Part shown: piece by piece, positions 1-8,325 of the stretch
Position numbering within the stretch: position 1 is the stretch's first letter
Layout of the letters: each line of letters begins with the position of its first letter
Assembly (NCBI GenBank): GCA_902590295.1
Contig: CACIWH010000005.1
Span: 1 to 35,774, forward strand
From: an uncultured Pelagibacteraceae bacterium
GTDB taxonomy: Bacteria; Pseudomonadota; Alphaproteobacteria; Pelagibacterales; Pelagibacteraceae
Direction of reading: 5' to 3'
DNA length: 35,774 bases
The notes under the pieces: generated by a model
Databases searched by the model: none
What the model saw: the letters and a program-made list of their open reading frames with translations, nothing else
What the model was told of the DNA's origin: nothing
Translations under genes and position numbers: made by a program

Positions 1-294
1 TTTTTCATTGACGTCAATATTTATATTTTCATTATTCAAGATTCTTTGTACACCATTAATAGTCATTCCTTGGTTTTTTAATAAAAATTGAATTTTTAAT
101 ATTGTATCAATATTTTTTTGGTCATAGTATCTTCTGTTGTTTATTTTCTTGGGTTTAATTTGTTTAAATTGCGTTTCCCAATATCGTAAAGTGTGGGCTT
201 GATTAATTTTATATTTAGAATTCTTCATATTTAAAATTTTAACAACGTCACTTATAGTCTTATATATCTTTTTCTTATTTGATTTTTCTGTCAT
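1..294 (-). CDS. MerR-family transcriptional regulator (C-terminus cut by window edge)
   Basis: The first 98 codons are present, reading from an ATG at 294. They encode a MerR-type winged helix-turn-helix: the hallmark LRYWE (about residues 36-40) is followed by RRYYD (about 54-58) and a dimer-helix start containing LLKNQGMTINGVQRIL. MerR proteins bind spaced promoter elements; the effector domain lies outside the window, so no ligand can be proposed. The start overlaps the end of ihfA by 20 bases on the same strand, so the two are co-transcribed. A MerR gene after ihfA is a common alphaproteobacterial arrangement. Family assignment is firm; the regulon is unknown. Confidence 0.85.
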   Translation of the reverse strand, partial: MTEKSNKKKIYKTISDVVKILNMKNSKYKINQAHTLRYWETQFKQIKPKKINNRRYYDQKNIDTILKIQFLLKNQGMTINGVQRILNNENINIDVNEK

Positions 295-574
295 TTATAA
301 ATCTTTTAAATTCTTTAGAAGGCTTAAACAACACAACATTTCTTGCAGAAATCTTTTTTATCTCTTTTGTTTTTGGATTTCTACCCAGTCTCTCTTTTTT
401 ATGTCTAATGATAAAAGTGCCAAAATTTGAAATCTTAACTTTTTTATTTTTTTTTAGATCGTTTATAATCATTTTGAGCAAATCATCCAATATCATATCT
501 AAAATTTTTTTTGAAAAACCAAGTTGCATGTAAATAGAATTTACAATATCTCTCTTAGTTAAATTTACTCTCAT
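275..574 (-). CDS. ihfA: Integration host factor alpha subunit (HU/IHF family)
   Basis: A 99-residue DNA-bending protein of the HU/IHF fold. It shows the DNA-arm motif KERLGRNPKTKEI (about residues 59-71), the preceding KISNFGTF beta strand and a C-terminal FKPSKEFK. IHF alpha pairs with a beta subunit encoded elsewhere to bend DNA at promoters and recombination sites. The N-terminal LTKRDIV and the position directly downstream of plsX and upstream of a MerR gene favour IhfA over HU, which sequence alone separates less well. The ATG at 574 overlaps the plsX stop in an ATGA, so translation is probably coupled. The 3' end overlaps the merR gene. Confidence 0.85.
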   Translation of the reverse strand: MRVNLTKRDIVNSIYMQLGFSKKILDMILDDLLKMIINDLKKNKKVKISNFGTFIIRHKKERLGRNPKTKEIKKISARNVVLFKPSKEFKRFINDRKIK

Positions 575-1578
575 TTACTAATATTGTCTTTAATCTTTTG
601 TATTAGGTTATTTTTTACAATTTTAATACATACATTTAATGAATGAGAAAAACCAATGTAATCTGTAGATCCATGACTCTTTATTACAGGAGAATTTAAT
701 CCAATCAGAATCGCACCGTTATATAATCTAGGATCTAATTTTTTTTTAACTTTATTTAAATTTTTAATATTTATTAAACTAGATATTTTCCCAAAAATAT
801 TTGATGTCATTGAATTTTTAAATTCTTTTACAATAAAATTTGCAGTACCCTCCGCAGTCTTTAATGCAATATTACCTGTAAACCCGTCAGTAACTATCAC
901 ATTAACATTTCCATCCATGATATGATTTCCTTCAACATAACCTTTAAATTTAAAATTTTTATTATTTCTATTTTGTAAATTTTGATAAGCACTTTTAATC
1001 ATTTCATTGCCTTTTAATTCTTCAGAACCAATATTTAAAAGTGCAACTTGAGCTTCTTCGTTAGGATATAAGGATTTGAATAAAGAAGAACCCATAATTG
1101 AAAAATCCACCAAATTTTTATCATTACACTCTATATTTGCTCCAAGATCTAAAACAACATTAAAATTTCTTTTGTTTGGCCATAAAGCTGACAGAGCTGG
1201 TTTATCTATGTTTTCAATCATTTTTAAATTAAGTTTTGAAATAACAAATAATGCACCTGTATTTCCAGCTGAAATTGCAACATCTGATTCCTTTTTTTTT
1301 AAACTCTCAATAGCAAGCCACATACTTGTGTCTTTACCTTTTTTTGCAGCAGATAGTGGTGTGTCAGTGTCTAAAATTACATTTTTTGTATCAAATAAAT
1401 TAAATACATGCTGATCATAATTTTTTGGCAATAATTCAATTATTTTTTCTTTATTTCCAAAAATATTATAAATTATATTTTTATTAGATTTGTAATTTTC
1501 AAGAATTCCATCAATGACTTTTTTAGGTGAATTTTCACCTCCCATTGCATCAACTGCAATTTTAATTTTTGATACCAT
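571..1578 (-). CDS. plsX: Phosphate acyltransferase PlsX
   Basis: A 335-residue soluble enzyme that converts acyl-ACP plus phosphate to acyl-phosphate, the donor for PlsY in phospholipid synthesis. The N-terminus IAVDAMGGENSP is the PlsX signature. Further family motifs are AISAGNTGAL (about residue 105), GFTGNIALKTAEG and the C-terminal YNGAILIGLNSPVIKSHG. Length is normal. It follows rpmF by 9 bases and overlaps ihfA by 4, making one operon. In most proteobacteria fabH lies directly after plsX; here ihfA follows instead. Confidence 0.96.
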   Translation of the reverse strand: MVSKIKIAVDAMGGENSPKKVIDGILENYKSNKNIIYNIFGNKEKIIELLPKNYDQHVFNLFDTKNVILDTDTPLSAAKKGKDTSMWLAIESLKKKESDVAISAGNTGALFVISKLNLKMIENIDKPALSALWPNKRNFNVVLDLGANIECNDKNLVDFSIMGSSLFKSLYPNEEAQVALLNIGSEELKGNEMIKSAYQNLQNRNNKNFKFKGYVEGNHIMDGNVNVIVTDGFTGNIALKTAEGTANFIVKEFKNSMTSNIFGKISSLINIKNLNKVKKKLDPRLYNGAILIGLNSPVIKSHGSTDYIGFSHSLNVCIKIVKNNLIQKIKDNISK

Positions 1579-1587
1579 AAATAAAAA

Positions 1588-1767
1588 TTATTCCTTAGGA
1601 TCTAAAACTTGTCTTCCTTTGTAAGTTCCAGTTTTTAAATCAATATGATGGGACAATCTATATTCACCAGATTTTTTATCTTCAACTATATTTTTAGAGG
1701 AAAATTTTATATGGGACCTTCGTTTACCAGATCTCGATTTTGTTGTTTTTCGTTTTGGAACTGCCAT
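1588..1767 (-). CDS. rpmF: 50S ribosomal protein L32
   Basis: A 59-residue basic protein starting at the ATG at 1767. The N-terminus [19 protein letters not shown] is the L32 signature, and the C-terminus reads [11 protein letters not shown]. It is the zinc-free form, since no cysteines are present. L32 sits near the exit side of the large subunit. The gene lies 3 bases after the cytochrome bc1 chaperone gene and 9 bases before plsX. An rpmF-plsX pairing is widespread in bacteria and links ribosome and lipid synthesis. The DUF177/YceD gene often found before rpmF or plsX is absent here. Confidence 0.95.
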   Translation of the reverse strand: MAVPKRKTTKSRSGKRRSHIKFSSKNIVEDKKSGEYRLSHHIDLKTGTYKGRQVLDPKE

Positions 1768-1770
1768 AAT

Positions 1771-2244
1771 CTAAAATTTATGATCTAATACACTTTTTGT
1801 AAAAGAATTTAAAGGTATTTTTAATAAATAATTAGAGTAGTTTTGAAAATAATCAACAAATTTTCTATTATTATCTTTAAATTCTATGTAATACTTAAAA
1901 ATATCGATTTTATCATCAAAAGAACATTCATCCCATTTATCAATCTTATTGATAATTGAATATAATAAATTTACATAGATTTTCATTTTTTTATTTACAG
2001 TTTGATCTCCATACCCTATTTCTCTTATATCAAGTTCAATTTGTCTAAAAACGTAATCATAAAATCCTTGAAGATATTTTTGATAATTTTTCTTTTTAAA
2101 TGACTTAAAAAAAAAGGCTAGATGAAAGAGAAATATTAGCAATCTATCAGAAAAAGTATCTTTTTTGGTAAAATAAAAATAAAGTTTTTTATTTCTAGAG
2201 AGATTAACTAAATTATTATATATGTTTATATATTCAGAATTCAT
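1771..2244 (-). CDS. Ubiquinol-cytochrome c chaperone (CBP3/UQCC1-like)
   Basis: A 157-residue protein that I assign to the ubiquinol-cytochrome c chaperone family, which helps assemble the cytochrome bc1 complex. The supporting core is a helical stretch ending in a FDxxxxxIExDIREIGYGDQTVNKKMK-like pattern (residues about 60-88), matching the family's conserved LREMGVGDLSVGKRVK-type signature. In alphaproteobacteria this gene typically lies next to an OmlA/BamE lipoprotein gene and upstream of the plsX region, exactly as here. Its ATG (2242-2244) overlaps the ATG of the divergent lipoprotein gene (2243-2245) by two bases. The next in-frame methionine is well inside the protein, so this start is the best available. 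Confidence 0.75.
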   Translation of the reverse strand: MNSEYINIYNNLVNLSRNKKLYFYFTKKDTFSDRLLIFLFHLAFFFKSFKKKNYQKYLQGFYDYVFRQIELDIREIGYGDQTVNKKMKIYVNLLYSIINKIDKWDECSFDDKIDIFKYYIEFKDNNRKFVDYFQNYSNYLLKIPLNSFTKSVLDHKF

Positions 2245-2710
2245 GAGAACATTATTTTATATAACTATTTTTTTTTTAATATCAAATTGTTCATTTAATT
2301 TAGTTGATGACCATCACGGTGTTTTCTTTTTAGATAAAAAAGAAAAAAAAATTGCTGTACAAGAGTCAAATATCAATGATATTTTAGGTATTTTTGGCGA
2401 ACCTTCCACAAAAAGTTCTTTTGATAATGACGTTTGGGTTTATATAGAGAGAAAAATATCAAATACACACTTTTTTGGAAGAAGAAAATTAATTGTAAAC
2501 AATGTGTTGGTGCTAGAAATAGATGATAGAGGTATTTTAGCTAAAAAAGACTTTTTTAATATAGATGACATGAAGGAATTAAAATTTGATAGTAGTAGGT
2601 CTGAAACAATTAAAAAAAGAAACTTTATTTATAATTTTTTATCAAGCTTAAGACAAAGAGTTAACGATCCTTTGGGTGTAAGAAAGAAAAAGAGAATGCA
2701 GGTAGATTAA
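2243..2710 (+). CDS. bamE: Outer membrane assembly lipoprotein, BamE/SmpA/OmlA family
   Basis: A lipoprotein of about 155 residues. From the ATG at 2243 the product starts MRTLFYITIFFLISNC, a lipoprotein signal peptide with lipobox LISNC, and the cysteine would be acylated. The open frame extends 7 codons upstream to 2222, but that longer version places seven extra residues before the signal peptide, so 2243 is preferred. The mature part carries the BamE-type motif IFGEPSTKSSFDNDVWVYIE (about residues 52-71 from this start). BamE is an accessory part of the outer membrane beta-barrel assembly machine. The C-terminus is rich in lysine and arginine. It converges on hppA with a 16-base gap. Confidence 0.8.
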   Translation: MRTLFYITIFFLISNCSFNLVDDHHGVFFLDKKEKKIAVQESNINDILGIFGEPSTKSSFDNDVWVYIERKISNTHFFGRRKLIVNNVLVLEIDDRGILAKKDFFNIDDMKELKFDSSRSETIKKRNFIYNFLSSLRQRVNDPLGVRKKKRMQVD

Positions 2711-2726
2711 TAACAGAATACTTAAT

Positions 2727-4832
2727 TTAGCCCGCTATCACAGCTAATAATAACAACGCTACAATGTTTGTAATCTTTATCATTGGATTAACAGCTGGAC
2801 CAGCAGTGTCTTTGTAAGGATCTCCAACGGTGTCACCTGTTACTGCTGCTTTGTGTGCTTCTGATCCTTTGCCACCAAAATTACCATCTTCAATATATTT
2901 TTTTGCGTTATCCCATGCTCCACCACCTGCTGTCATTGAAACAGCAACAAATAGTCCTGTTATTATTACACCAAGCAACATTGCTCCTACAGACGATAAA
3001 GCAGCTACCTGACCTCCGATTGACAATATGATAAAGTATAACACTATAGGTGAAAGTACTGGCAATAAAGACGGAATTATCATTTCTTTAATTGCAGCAA
3101 CAGTTAATAAGTCTACTAATTTAGCGTAATCTGGCTTTTGTTTTTTTTTCATTATACCGGGGTACTTTTTAAACTGTCTTCTCACTTCAATAACGACTGC
3201 ACCACCTGCTCTACCTACGGCTTGCATACCCATTGATCCAAAGAGATATGGCAACATACCACCAATAAGTAATCCTACAACTACATAAGGATTTGATAAA
3301 TCAAATGTAACAATAATTCCTTCTAATTTCGACCCAGCTACTTTAGAAAAATGTTTTATATCCTCTGTGTATGCTGCAAATAATACTAAAGCTCCTAATC
3401 CAGCGGATCCGATCGCATAACCTTTGGTTACTGCTTTTGTTGTATTTCCAACAGCATCCAAAGCATCGGTAGTTTTTCTAACATTATTTGGAAGTTTTGA
3501 CATTTCAGCTATTCCACCTGCGTTATCTGTTACAGGCCCATATGCGTCTAATGCCACAACCATTCCGGCAAGAGCCAGCATAGTTGTCACCGCTATTGCT
3601 ATTCCATATAATCCAGCTATGTTATTCGTTAAAAGTATTCCTGCTACAATTATCAAAGCGGGTATTGCTGTAGCCTCTAACGATATAGCCAAACCTTGAA
3701 TAACATTAGTTCCGTGACCAGTTGTTGATGAACTTGCTACACTTTTCACAGGTCTATAATTCGTACCTGTATAATATTCTGTAACCCAAATTAAAAGTCC
3801 TGTTATTATTAAACCAATTACCCCACAGTAATATAAATCTATTCCAGTAAAAGATTTGCTTTTAAGTTTATATATATTTTCTAATCCTAAAACGTAGTCT
3901 GTCACAGGATATAATACTATTAAAGAAGCTACAGCAGAAACTATAAATCCTTTATATAAAGCGTTCATAACATTTTTGCTATTACCTAATCTCACGAAAA
4001 ATGTACCAATAATAGATGTTAAAATACATGCTCCACCAATAGTTAATGGATATATCATCATACTGATATCATTAGGAAAAAATATTGATGATAAAACCAT
4101 AGTTGCAACAATTGTCACTGCATATGTTTCAAATAAATCAGCAGCCATACCTGCGCAGTCTCCAACATTATCACCAACGTTATCAGCAATAACTGCAGGG
4201 TTTCTAGGATCATCTTCAGGAATTCCAGCTTCAACTTTACCAACAAGATCTGCCCCAACATCAGCACCTTTTGTAAATATACCACCACCTAATCTAGCAA
4301 AAATTGAAATCAAAGATGCACCAAAACCTAAAGCGACTAAAGCATTTACTATTTCTCTCTCATCAACTTCATAAATTAATAAAATATAGTAATAAACAGC
4401 TATTGATAACAGCGCAAGACCTGCAACTAACATTCCAGTTACCGCTCCTGATTTAAACGCTACATTTAAACCACTAGCTAAACCTTTTCTAGATGCTTCT
4501 GCTGTTCTAACATTTGCCTGTACTGAAACTAACATTCCTACATAACCAGCAATACCTGAGAGTGTTGCGCCAATAAGATAACCTAAACCAACAAGTATAT
4601 TGAAAGAATAACTAACAATTACTAAAACTACTACACCTACAATTGCAATAGTTTTATATTGTCTGTTTAAATACGCTTTAGCTCCAATTTGTATGGCAGA
4701 TGCAATTTCTTGCATTTTAGCATTACCTGCACTTGAGCTTAAAATACTTTTACCTGTAAAAAAACCGTAAACAATTGATAATAGTCCTGCCAGAATTGTG
4801 TAAATTAGAATTGTTTCAGAATTACTTGACAT
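2727..4832 (-). CDS. hppA: Membrane H+-translocating pyrophosphatase, K+-independent type
   Basis: A 701-residue integral membrane pump that couples pyrophosphate hydrolysis to ion export. The PPi/Mg2+ site is clear: [20 protein letters not shown] (about 182-201) and [20 protein letters not shown] (about 216-235). A third acidic cluster lies near the C-terminus ([20 protein letters not shown]). The motif GNTTKA at 462-467 has lysine at 466; in this family K+-independent H+ pumps have lysine here and K+-dependent ones alanine. Length and about 16 hydrophobic segments are normal. The 56-base gap to thiL upstream contains a weak promoter-like pair. This pump would recover energy from PPi, a plausible economy in an oligotroph (inference). 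Confidence 0.96.
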   Translation of the reverse strand: MSSNSETILIYTILAGLLSIVYGFFTGKSILSSSAGNAKMQEIASAIQIGAKAYLNRQYKTIAIVGVVVLVIVSYSFNILVGLGYLIGATLSGIAGYVGMLVSVQANVRTAEASRKGLASGLNVAFKSGAVTGMLVAGLALLSIAVYYYILLIYEVDEREIVNALVALGFGASLISIFARLGGGIFTKGADVGADLVGKVEAGIPEDDPRNPAVIADNVGDNVGDCAGMAADLFETYAVTIVATMVLSSIFFPNDISMMIYPLTIGGACILTSIIGTFFVRLGNSKNVMNALYKGFIVSAVASLIVLYPVTDYVLGLENIYKLKSKSFTGIDLYYCGVIGLIITGLLIWVTEYYTGTNYRPVKSVASSSTTGHGTNVIQGLAISLEATAIPALIIVAGILLTNNIAGLYGIAIAVTTMLALAGMVVALDAYGPVTDNAGGIAEMSKLPNNVRKTTDALDAVGNTTKAVTKGYAIGSAGLGALVLFAAYTEDIKHFSKVAGSKLEGIIVTFDLSNPYVVVGLLIGGMLPYLFGSMGMQAVGRAGGAVVIEVRRQFKKYPGIMKKKQKPDYAKLVDLLTVAAIKEMIIPSLLPVLSPIVLYFIILSIGGQVAALSSVGAMLLGVIITGLFVAVSMTAGGGAWDNAKKYIEDGNFGGKGSEAHKAAVTGDTVGDPYKDTAGPAVNPMIKITNIVALLLLAVIAG

Positions 4833-4853
4833 AAATTAAATTTTAAAAGGCGG

Positions 4854-4881
4854 ACAATACAAAATAAAACATAAAAGGCAA
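4854..4881 (-). promoter_or_regulatory. Possible sigma-70 promoter for hppA
   Basis: On the minus strand the thiL-hppA gap contains TTGCCT (complement of 4876-4881) and TATTGT (complement of 4854-4859) separated by 16 bases, ending about 20 bases before the hppA ATG at 4832. The match to TTGACA/TATAAT is partial and the background is very AT-rich, so this is only a candidate. The 56-base gap is long compared with the rest of this gene run, which supports a separate hppA transcript. Confidence 0.25.
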
Positions 4882-4888
4882 TAGAATA

Positions 4889-5854
4889 TTAAGCAAAAAA
4901 GTGCTCATAGCCAGGTATTTTTATCATTTTTACCATTTTATTACCGTTTAAAAGCCTCAACTTAAATTCTTTTTTAGGTAATATTTTGCCTATTCTACTA
5001 ATCTTTGTTTTAGTTTTTTGGGAAATTTTATCAATTTGTAGCCTGTTAGTTTTGCTTGAGGTGAACAAAATTTGATAGTCATCACCATTAAAAATAAATT
5101 GTTTTTTTTCTAATGAGTTTTTTCTTAAAAAAATCTTTAATTTATTAGATATAGGTATTTTATCATAGTAAATTTCGGATGATAAATGTTGGGCATTAAT
5201 CATTTTGTTCAAATCAATTAAAAGTCCATCTGAAATATCAATTGAAGTATTAGCTAATTTAGTTAAATATTTTGAAAATTCTAAATTAATTTTAGGTAAA
5301 TAAAATTTGTTAATAAAGTATTTTTTATAAATGTTTTTATTAAATTTTTTTTTTTGTAAATATTTTAAACCTAAAAAACTATCGCCTAATTCACCAGTTA
5401 TGTAAATATCATCATTAATTTTAGCATTATTTCTCTTGACTATTTTATCACTATATCCAAGCGAGATTATAGTGAATGAATTTATTTTAGAAAAAACTGT
5501 ATCTCCACCAGATAGTTTTATTGAAAATTTTTTTTGTTCAGATTGTAAAGAGTTAATTATTACTTTTAAATTTTTATCACTGAAAGATTTTTTGTTTCCA
5601 CTTCCTGAAATGAAATAAAATTTAGGGATTACACCTTTGCACACTAAATCAGATAATGAAGACCTAATAATTTTTTTAATCAATAAATTCGGTTTTTTAA
5701 AATTTGGAAAATGTATTTTTTCAACATAAGTATCAACTGAAATTACATTTTTATTCTTTTTATCAAAAAATACGTCATCATTTAATTTTAATGCATGTGG
5801 ATTATTCTTAACTAGTTTTGCTAAATAATCTTTAATTAGGACACCTTCATTCAT
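4889..5854 (-). CDS. thiL: Thiamine-monophosphate kinase
   Basis: A 321-residue ATP-dependent kinase forming thiamine pyrophosphate from thiamine monophosphate. Family motifs are present but worn: NDDVFF (about 25-30) stands in for the usual GDDAA, then ISVDTYVEKIHF (for TTDxLVExVHF), SLSDLVCKGVIPKF (for the NLSDLAAMGA region), LSGGDTVFS and DISDGLLIDLNK. The metal-binding aspartates look retained. It abuts nusB with no gap (nusB stop at 5855-5857). nusB-thiL next to ribH is the standard order in many proteobacteria. The divergence from the consensus is ordinary for this AT-driven genome. Confidence 0.88.
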   Translation of the reverse strand: MNEGVLIKDYLAKLVKNNPHALKLNDDVFFDKKNKNVISVDTYVEKIHFPNFKKPNLLIKKIIRSSLSDLVCKGVIPKFYFISGSGNKKSFSDKNLKVIINSLQSEQKKFSIKLSGGDTVFSKINSFTIISLGYSDKIVKRNNAKINDDIYITGELGDSFLGLKYLQKKKFNKNIYKKYFINKFYLPKINLEFSKYLTKLANTSIDISDGLLIDLNKMINAQHLSSEIYYDKIPISNKLKIFLRKNSLEKKQFIFNGDDYQILFTSSKTNRLQIDKISQKTKTKISRIGKILPKKEFKLRLLNGNKMVKMIKIPGYEHFFA

Positions 5855-6250
5855 TTAAAACCTTAAATTCTTAGAAATTTTGTCAAGTAATGCATTTAAA
5901 TATTTTGTCTTGGTATTTTCGATAAAATAATTTGATGCATTTAAATATTCTTTAATAATAATTTTTGGTGATGTTGTAGGTTTGTATAAAAGTTCATAAA
6001 TTGCACTTTTTAAAATTATTAGAAAAACATTGTCATGATTTTTTAAATTTATATCTGAGTCTAAATATTTTTTTATTTCCATAAGTATAACTTCATTTCT
6101 TTCTATAGTACCAAAAACAACATCTTTTATAAATTTTTTGAATCTATGTTTTGGAATAATTATTTTTTGGTCATTATTGTAATATTTGCTATACAAGATT
6201 TGGATAATTATTACCCTTGGGTTATTTTTTGGACTAAAAGTTGGATTCAT
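5855..6250 (-). CDS. nusB: Transcription antitermination factor NusB
   Basis: A small helical RNA-binding protein of 131 residues from the ATG at 6250. A TTG two codons upstream (6256) also opens the frame but is unlikely to be the start. NusB joins NusE/S10 on boxA RNA to prevent termination in rRNA operons. Visible family features are the N-terminal RVIIIQILYSKYY (the usual ARxxAxQxLY), an internal LLYKPTTSPKIIIKEYLNAS (the ExxxxxxPxxVxINEAVxLAK region) and the C-terminal YLNALLDKISK (for FVNGVLDxI). The match is diverged; the position between ribH and thiL supports it strongly. Confidence 0.85.
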   Translation of the reverse strand: MNPTFSPKNNPRVIIIQILYSKYYNNDQKIIIPKHRFKKFIKDVVFGTIERNEVILMEIKKYLDSDINLKNHDNVFLIILKSAIYELLYKPTTSPKIIIKEYLNASNYFIENTKTKYLNALLDKISKNLRF

Positions 6251-6262
6251 TTTCAAATTGAT

Positions 6263-6649
6263 TTACTTGTAAAGAATACTATTTAATGCTAATGCTGCCT
6301 CTTTTCCTTTATTCTTTCTAGCTAAAGCCTGTTTATAATTAAAACATGTTAAAATGCAGTTTCCTACAGGTTTTTTATTATCTATGCTTATATTCATTAT
6401 TGCATCAATTACTGATTTTGATATTAAATCAAAATGAGCAGTTTTGCCTTTAATTACACATCCAATAGCAACAAAACCATCAAACTTTTTTATATTTTTT
6501 GAAATTATTACAGGTATTTCAAAAACACCAGGAACTTTAATAATATTTAACTTAGTTTTTTTATTTAAAAATTTCTTAGTGCTTTTGAGCAAAGAATCAG
6601 CAATGTCTTTGTAATAATCTGATACTACTATTAGAACTTTTTTTTTCAT
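6263..6649 (-). CDS. ribH: 6,7-dimethyl-8-ribityllumazine synthase
   Basis: A 128-residue enzyme condensing the ribityl-pyrimidine with 3,4-dihydroxy-2-butanone 4-phosphate, the penultimate riboflavin step. It shows VPGVFEIPVI (about 38-47), GCVIKGKTAHFD (about 63-74, with the conserved His in TAHF) and a diverged NCILTCFNYKQALARKNKG C-terminal helix region. It is slightly shorter than the usual 140-160 residues. The start overlaps the ribBA stop by 4 bases (ATGA), implying coupled translation with its substrate-producing enzyme. Confidence 0.94.
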   Translation of the reverse strand: MKKKVLIVVSDYYKDIADSLLKSTKKFLNKKTKLNIIKVPGVFEIPVIISKNIKKFDGFVAIGCVIKGKTAHFDLISKSVIDAIMNISIDNKKPVGNCILTCFNYKQALARKNKGKEAALALNSILYK

Positions 6650-7746
6650 TTAATAATTTCTTGTTTAACAATTTTTATATCAAATCCTTCTAGACCTACA
6701 ACTTTTTTTGGAGATCTTGTAACTAAAATCATATTTTTAATTTTTAAAGATTTTATTATTTGAGCACCTATACCATAATTTCTTATTAATTGATCTGGTC
6801 TCTTTTTAATTTTCTCTGATTTTAAATCTCGTAAAGTCGCAGATACAGATTTTATATTTGTGTCTCTAATGAATATAAGAACACAATTATTAAATTTTTG
6901 AAAATATTTTAAAGTTTTACTAAATGAATTCGGTAGATTTTTCCCCATGAGATAATTTTCAACAATATTAGAAGATATAACTCTAACTCTAACATTCTTA
7001 TTAGATTTAATTTTACCTTTCACTAAAGCAAAATTTTCAGATCCATCTAATAAATTTTCAAATACTTTAATTGAAAATTTTTGATTATTTATTTTTATAT
7101 AATCTTTTTTCTTTAATTTGATTAATTTCTCATTTTTAAGTCTATATGAAATCAGGTCTTCAATTTTACCAATCTTAAGATTATGTTTTTTTGCGAAATC
7201 AAAAAGTTCTTTTCCTTTTGCCATTACACCATCATCATTCATTATTTCACATATAACTGCAGAGGGGTTTTTATTTGCAAGTTTTGAAATATCTACAGAT
7301 GCTTCTGTATGACCTGCTCTAACTAATACACCACCGTCTTTTGATATAATTGGAAAAATATGCCCAGGAGAAACAATTTCCTCTTTTTTAACCTTATCTT
7401 TAATAGCTGTTTTAATAGTTTTGGATCTATCTTTGGCTGAAATTCCAGTTGTAACACCTTTTTTTGCCTCAATAGAAACAGTAAATGCAGTTTGATTTCT
7501 TGAATTATTTATTGGGGACATCAATGATAAATTTAATTTTTTGGCTTGTTTGTCTGTAATAGCTAAACAAATTAAACCTCTGCCATATTTGGCCATAAAA
7601 TTAATTTTATTAGATGACACATTTGATGCTGGGACAACTAAATCTCCTTCATTCTCACGATTCTCATCATCAACAAGAATATACATCTCACCTTTTTTTG
7701 CAGATTTTATAATCTTATCTATTGGGCTGTAATTACTTTTTACCAT
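6646..7746 (-). CDS. ribB: 3,4-dihydroxy-2-butanone 4-phosphate synthase with degenerate GTP cyclohydrolase II domain (RibBX type)
   Basis: A 366-residue two-domain protein. Residues 1-200 are a good DHBP synthase: the acidic metal/substrate loop DDENRENEGDL (26-36), GRGLICLA, a TTGISAKDRS motif and RAGHTEASVD. Residues about 205-366 align in layout with GTP cyclohydrolase II but lack its zinc ligands: the C-x10-CxC region has no cysteine, and the GxxRxDCGEQL segment is not recognisable. A YGIGAQIIKSL segment near the C-terminus retains the RibA-like end. Established knowledge: some proteobacteria carry such RibB fusions with an inactive RibA-like tail. The true GTP cyclohydrolase II would then be encoded elsewhere. 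It lies between ribE and ribH. Confidence 0.92.
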   Translation of the reverse strand: MVKSNYSPIDKIIKSAKKGEMYILVDDENRENEGDLVVPASNVSSNKINFMAKYGRGLICLAITDKQAKKLNLSLMSPINNSRNQTAFTVSIEAKKGVTTGISAKDRSKTIKTAIKDKVKKEEIVSPGHIFPIISKDGGVLVRAGHTEASVDISKLANKNPSAVICEIMNDDGVMAKGKELFDFAKKHNLKIGKIEDLISYRLKNEKLIKLKKKDYIKINNQKFSIKVFENLLDGSENFALVKGKIKSNKNVRVRVISSNIVENYLMGKNLPNSFSKTLKYFQKFNNCVLIFIRDTNIKSVSATLRDLKSEKIKKRPDQLIRNYGIGAQIIKSLKIKNMILVTRSPKKVVGLEGFDIKIVKQEIIK

Positions 7747-8323
7747 AATGTTTTTTTATATATTTTGACAAGATATCAATTTCAACATTGACAATTTGTC
7801 CTCTTTTAAGATCTGACAAATTTGTAAGCTTTAAACTATGAGGAATTAACCATACTTGAAATCCATTTTTTGTAACCTTAGAAATTGTTAAAGATACACC
7901 ATTTAAAAGAATAGATGCTTTAGGTATTAAATATGATAAGTTCTTTTTATCAATTGTGAAATCATAAATTCTCGATTTACCTTTTTTAATAATCTTATTT
8001 ACCTTTGATGTGCAGTCAACATGGCCCTGACATAAATGACCTGAGATTTTCTGACCATATTTTAAGGGTAACTCAAGATTTATCTTATCACCTATTGATA
8101 TATTCTTAAACTTAGATCTATTCATTGTCTCTTTTAATAAATAAAATTCCATTACTCTATTCTTGAGAGATACCATTGTTAAACAAACGCCATCACAACA
8201 TATTGAAACTCCTAAGTCTCTTTTTTTAACTTTTAGATTACTTTTAACAAAAATATTAACACCTTTAGTGTTTTTTTTAATTTTATTTACTATTCCTTTA
8301 TTAAAAATAATACCATTAAACAT
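7733..8323 (-). CDS. ribE: Riboflavin synthase, alpha subunit
   Basis: A 196-residue enzyme that dismutates two lumazine molecules to riboflavin. I place the start at the ATG at 8323, giving MFNGIIFNKG, the counterpart of the family's MFTGIV; the frame also opens at a TTG two codons earlier. Two lumazine-binding halves are visible: the first has VSICCDGVCLTMV and ends with LPLKYGQKISGHLCQGHVD; the second has SILLNGVSLTISKV and ends VEIDILSKYIKK. The gene begins 2 bases after ribD and overlaps ribBA by 14 bases. Confidence 0.94.
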   Translation of the reverse strand: MFNGIIFNKGIVNKIKKNTKGVNIFVKSNLKVKKRDLGVSICCDGVCLTMVSLKNRVMEFYLLKETMNRSKFKNISIGDKINLELPLKYGQKISGHLCQGHVDCTSKVNKIIKKGKSRIYDFTIDKKNLSYLIPKASILLNGVSLTISKVTKNGFQVWLIPHSLKLTNLSDLKRGQIVNVEIDILSKYIKKHYGKK

Positions 8324-8325
8324 AA

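Noticed and set aside
1076..1414. 112-codon open frame on the plus strand inside plsX
   Set aside because: Antisense shadow of a clear plsX; no motif, no plausible start context.
2222..2242. Upstream ATG for the BamE-like lipoprotein
   Set aside because: It would put seven residues before a textbook lipoprotein signal; the ATG at 2243 fits the signal peptide directly.
3976..4374. 132-codon open frame on the plus strand inside hppA
   Set aside because: It lies wholly antisense to the most conserved part of the pyrophosphatase, has no recognisable domain, and such frames arise from the codon pattern of the real gene.
6251..6256. TTG as the nusB start
   Set aside because: An ATG two codons downstream gives a normal protein and is far more likely. 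The same reasoning rejects TTG starts for ribE (8329), hemB (12257) and soxB (29716).
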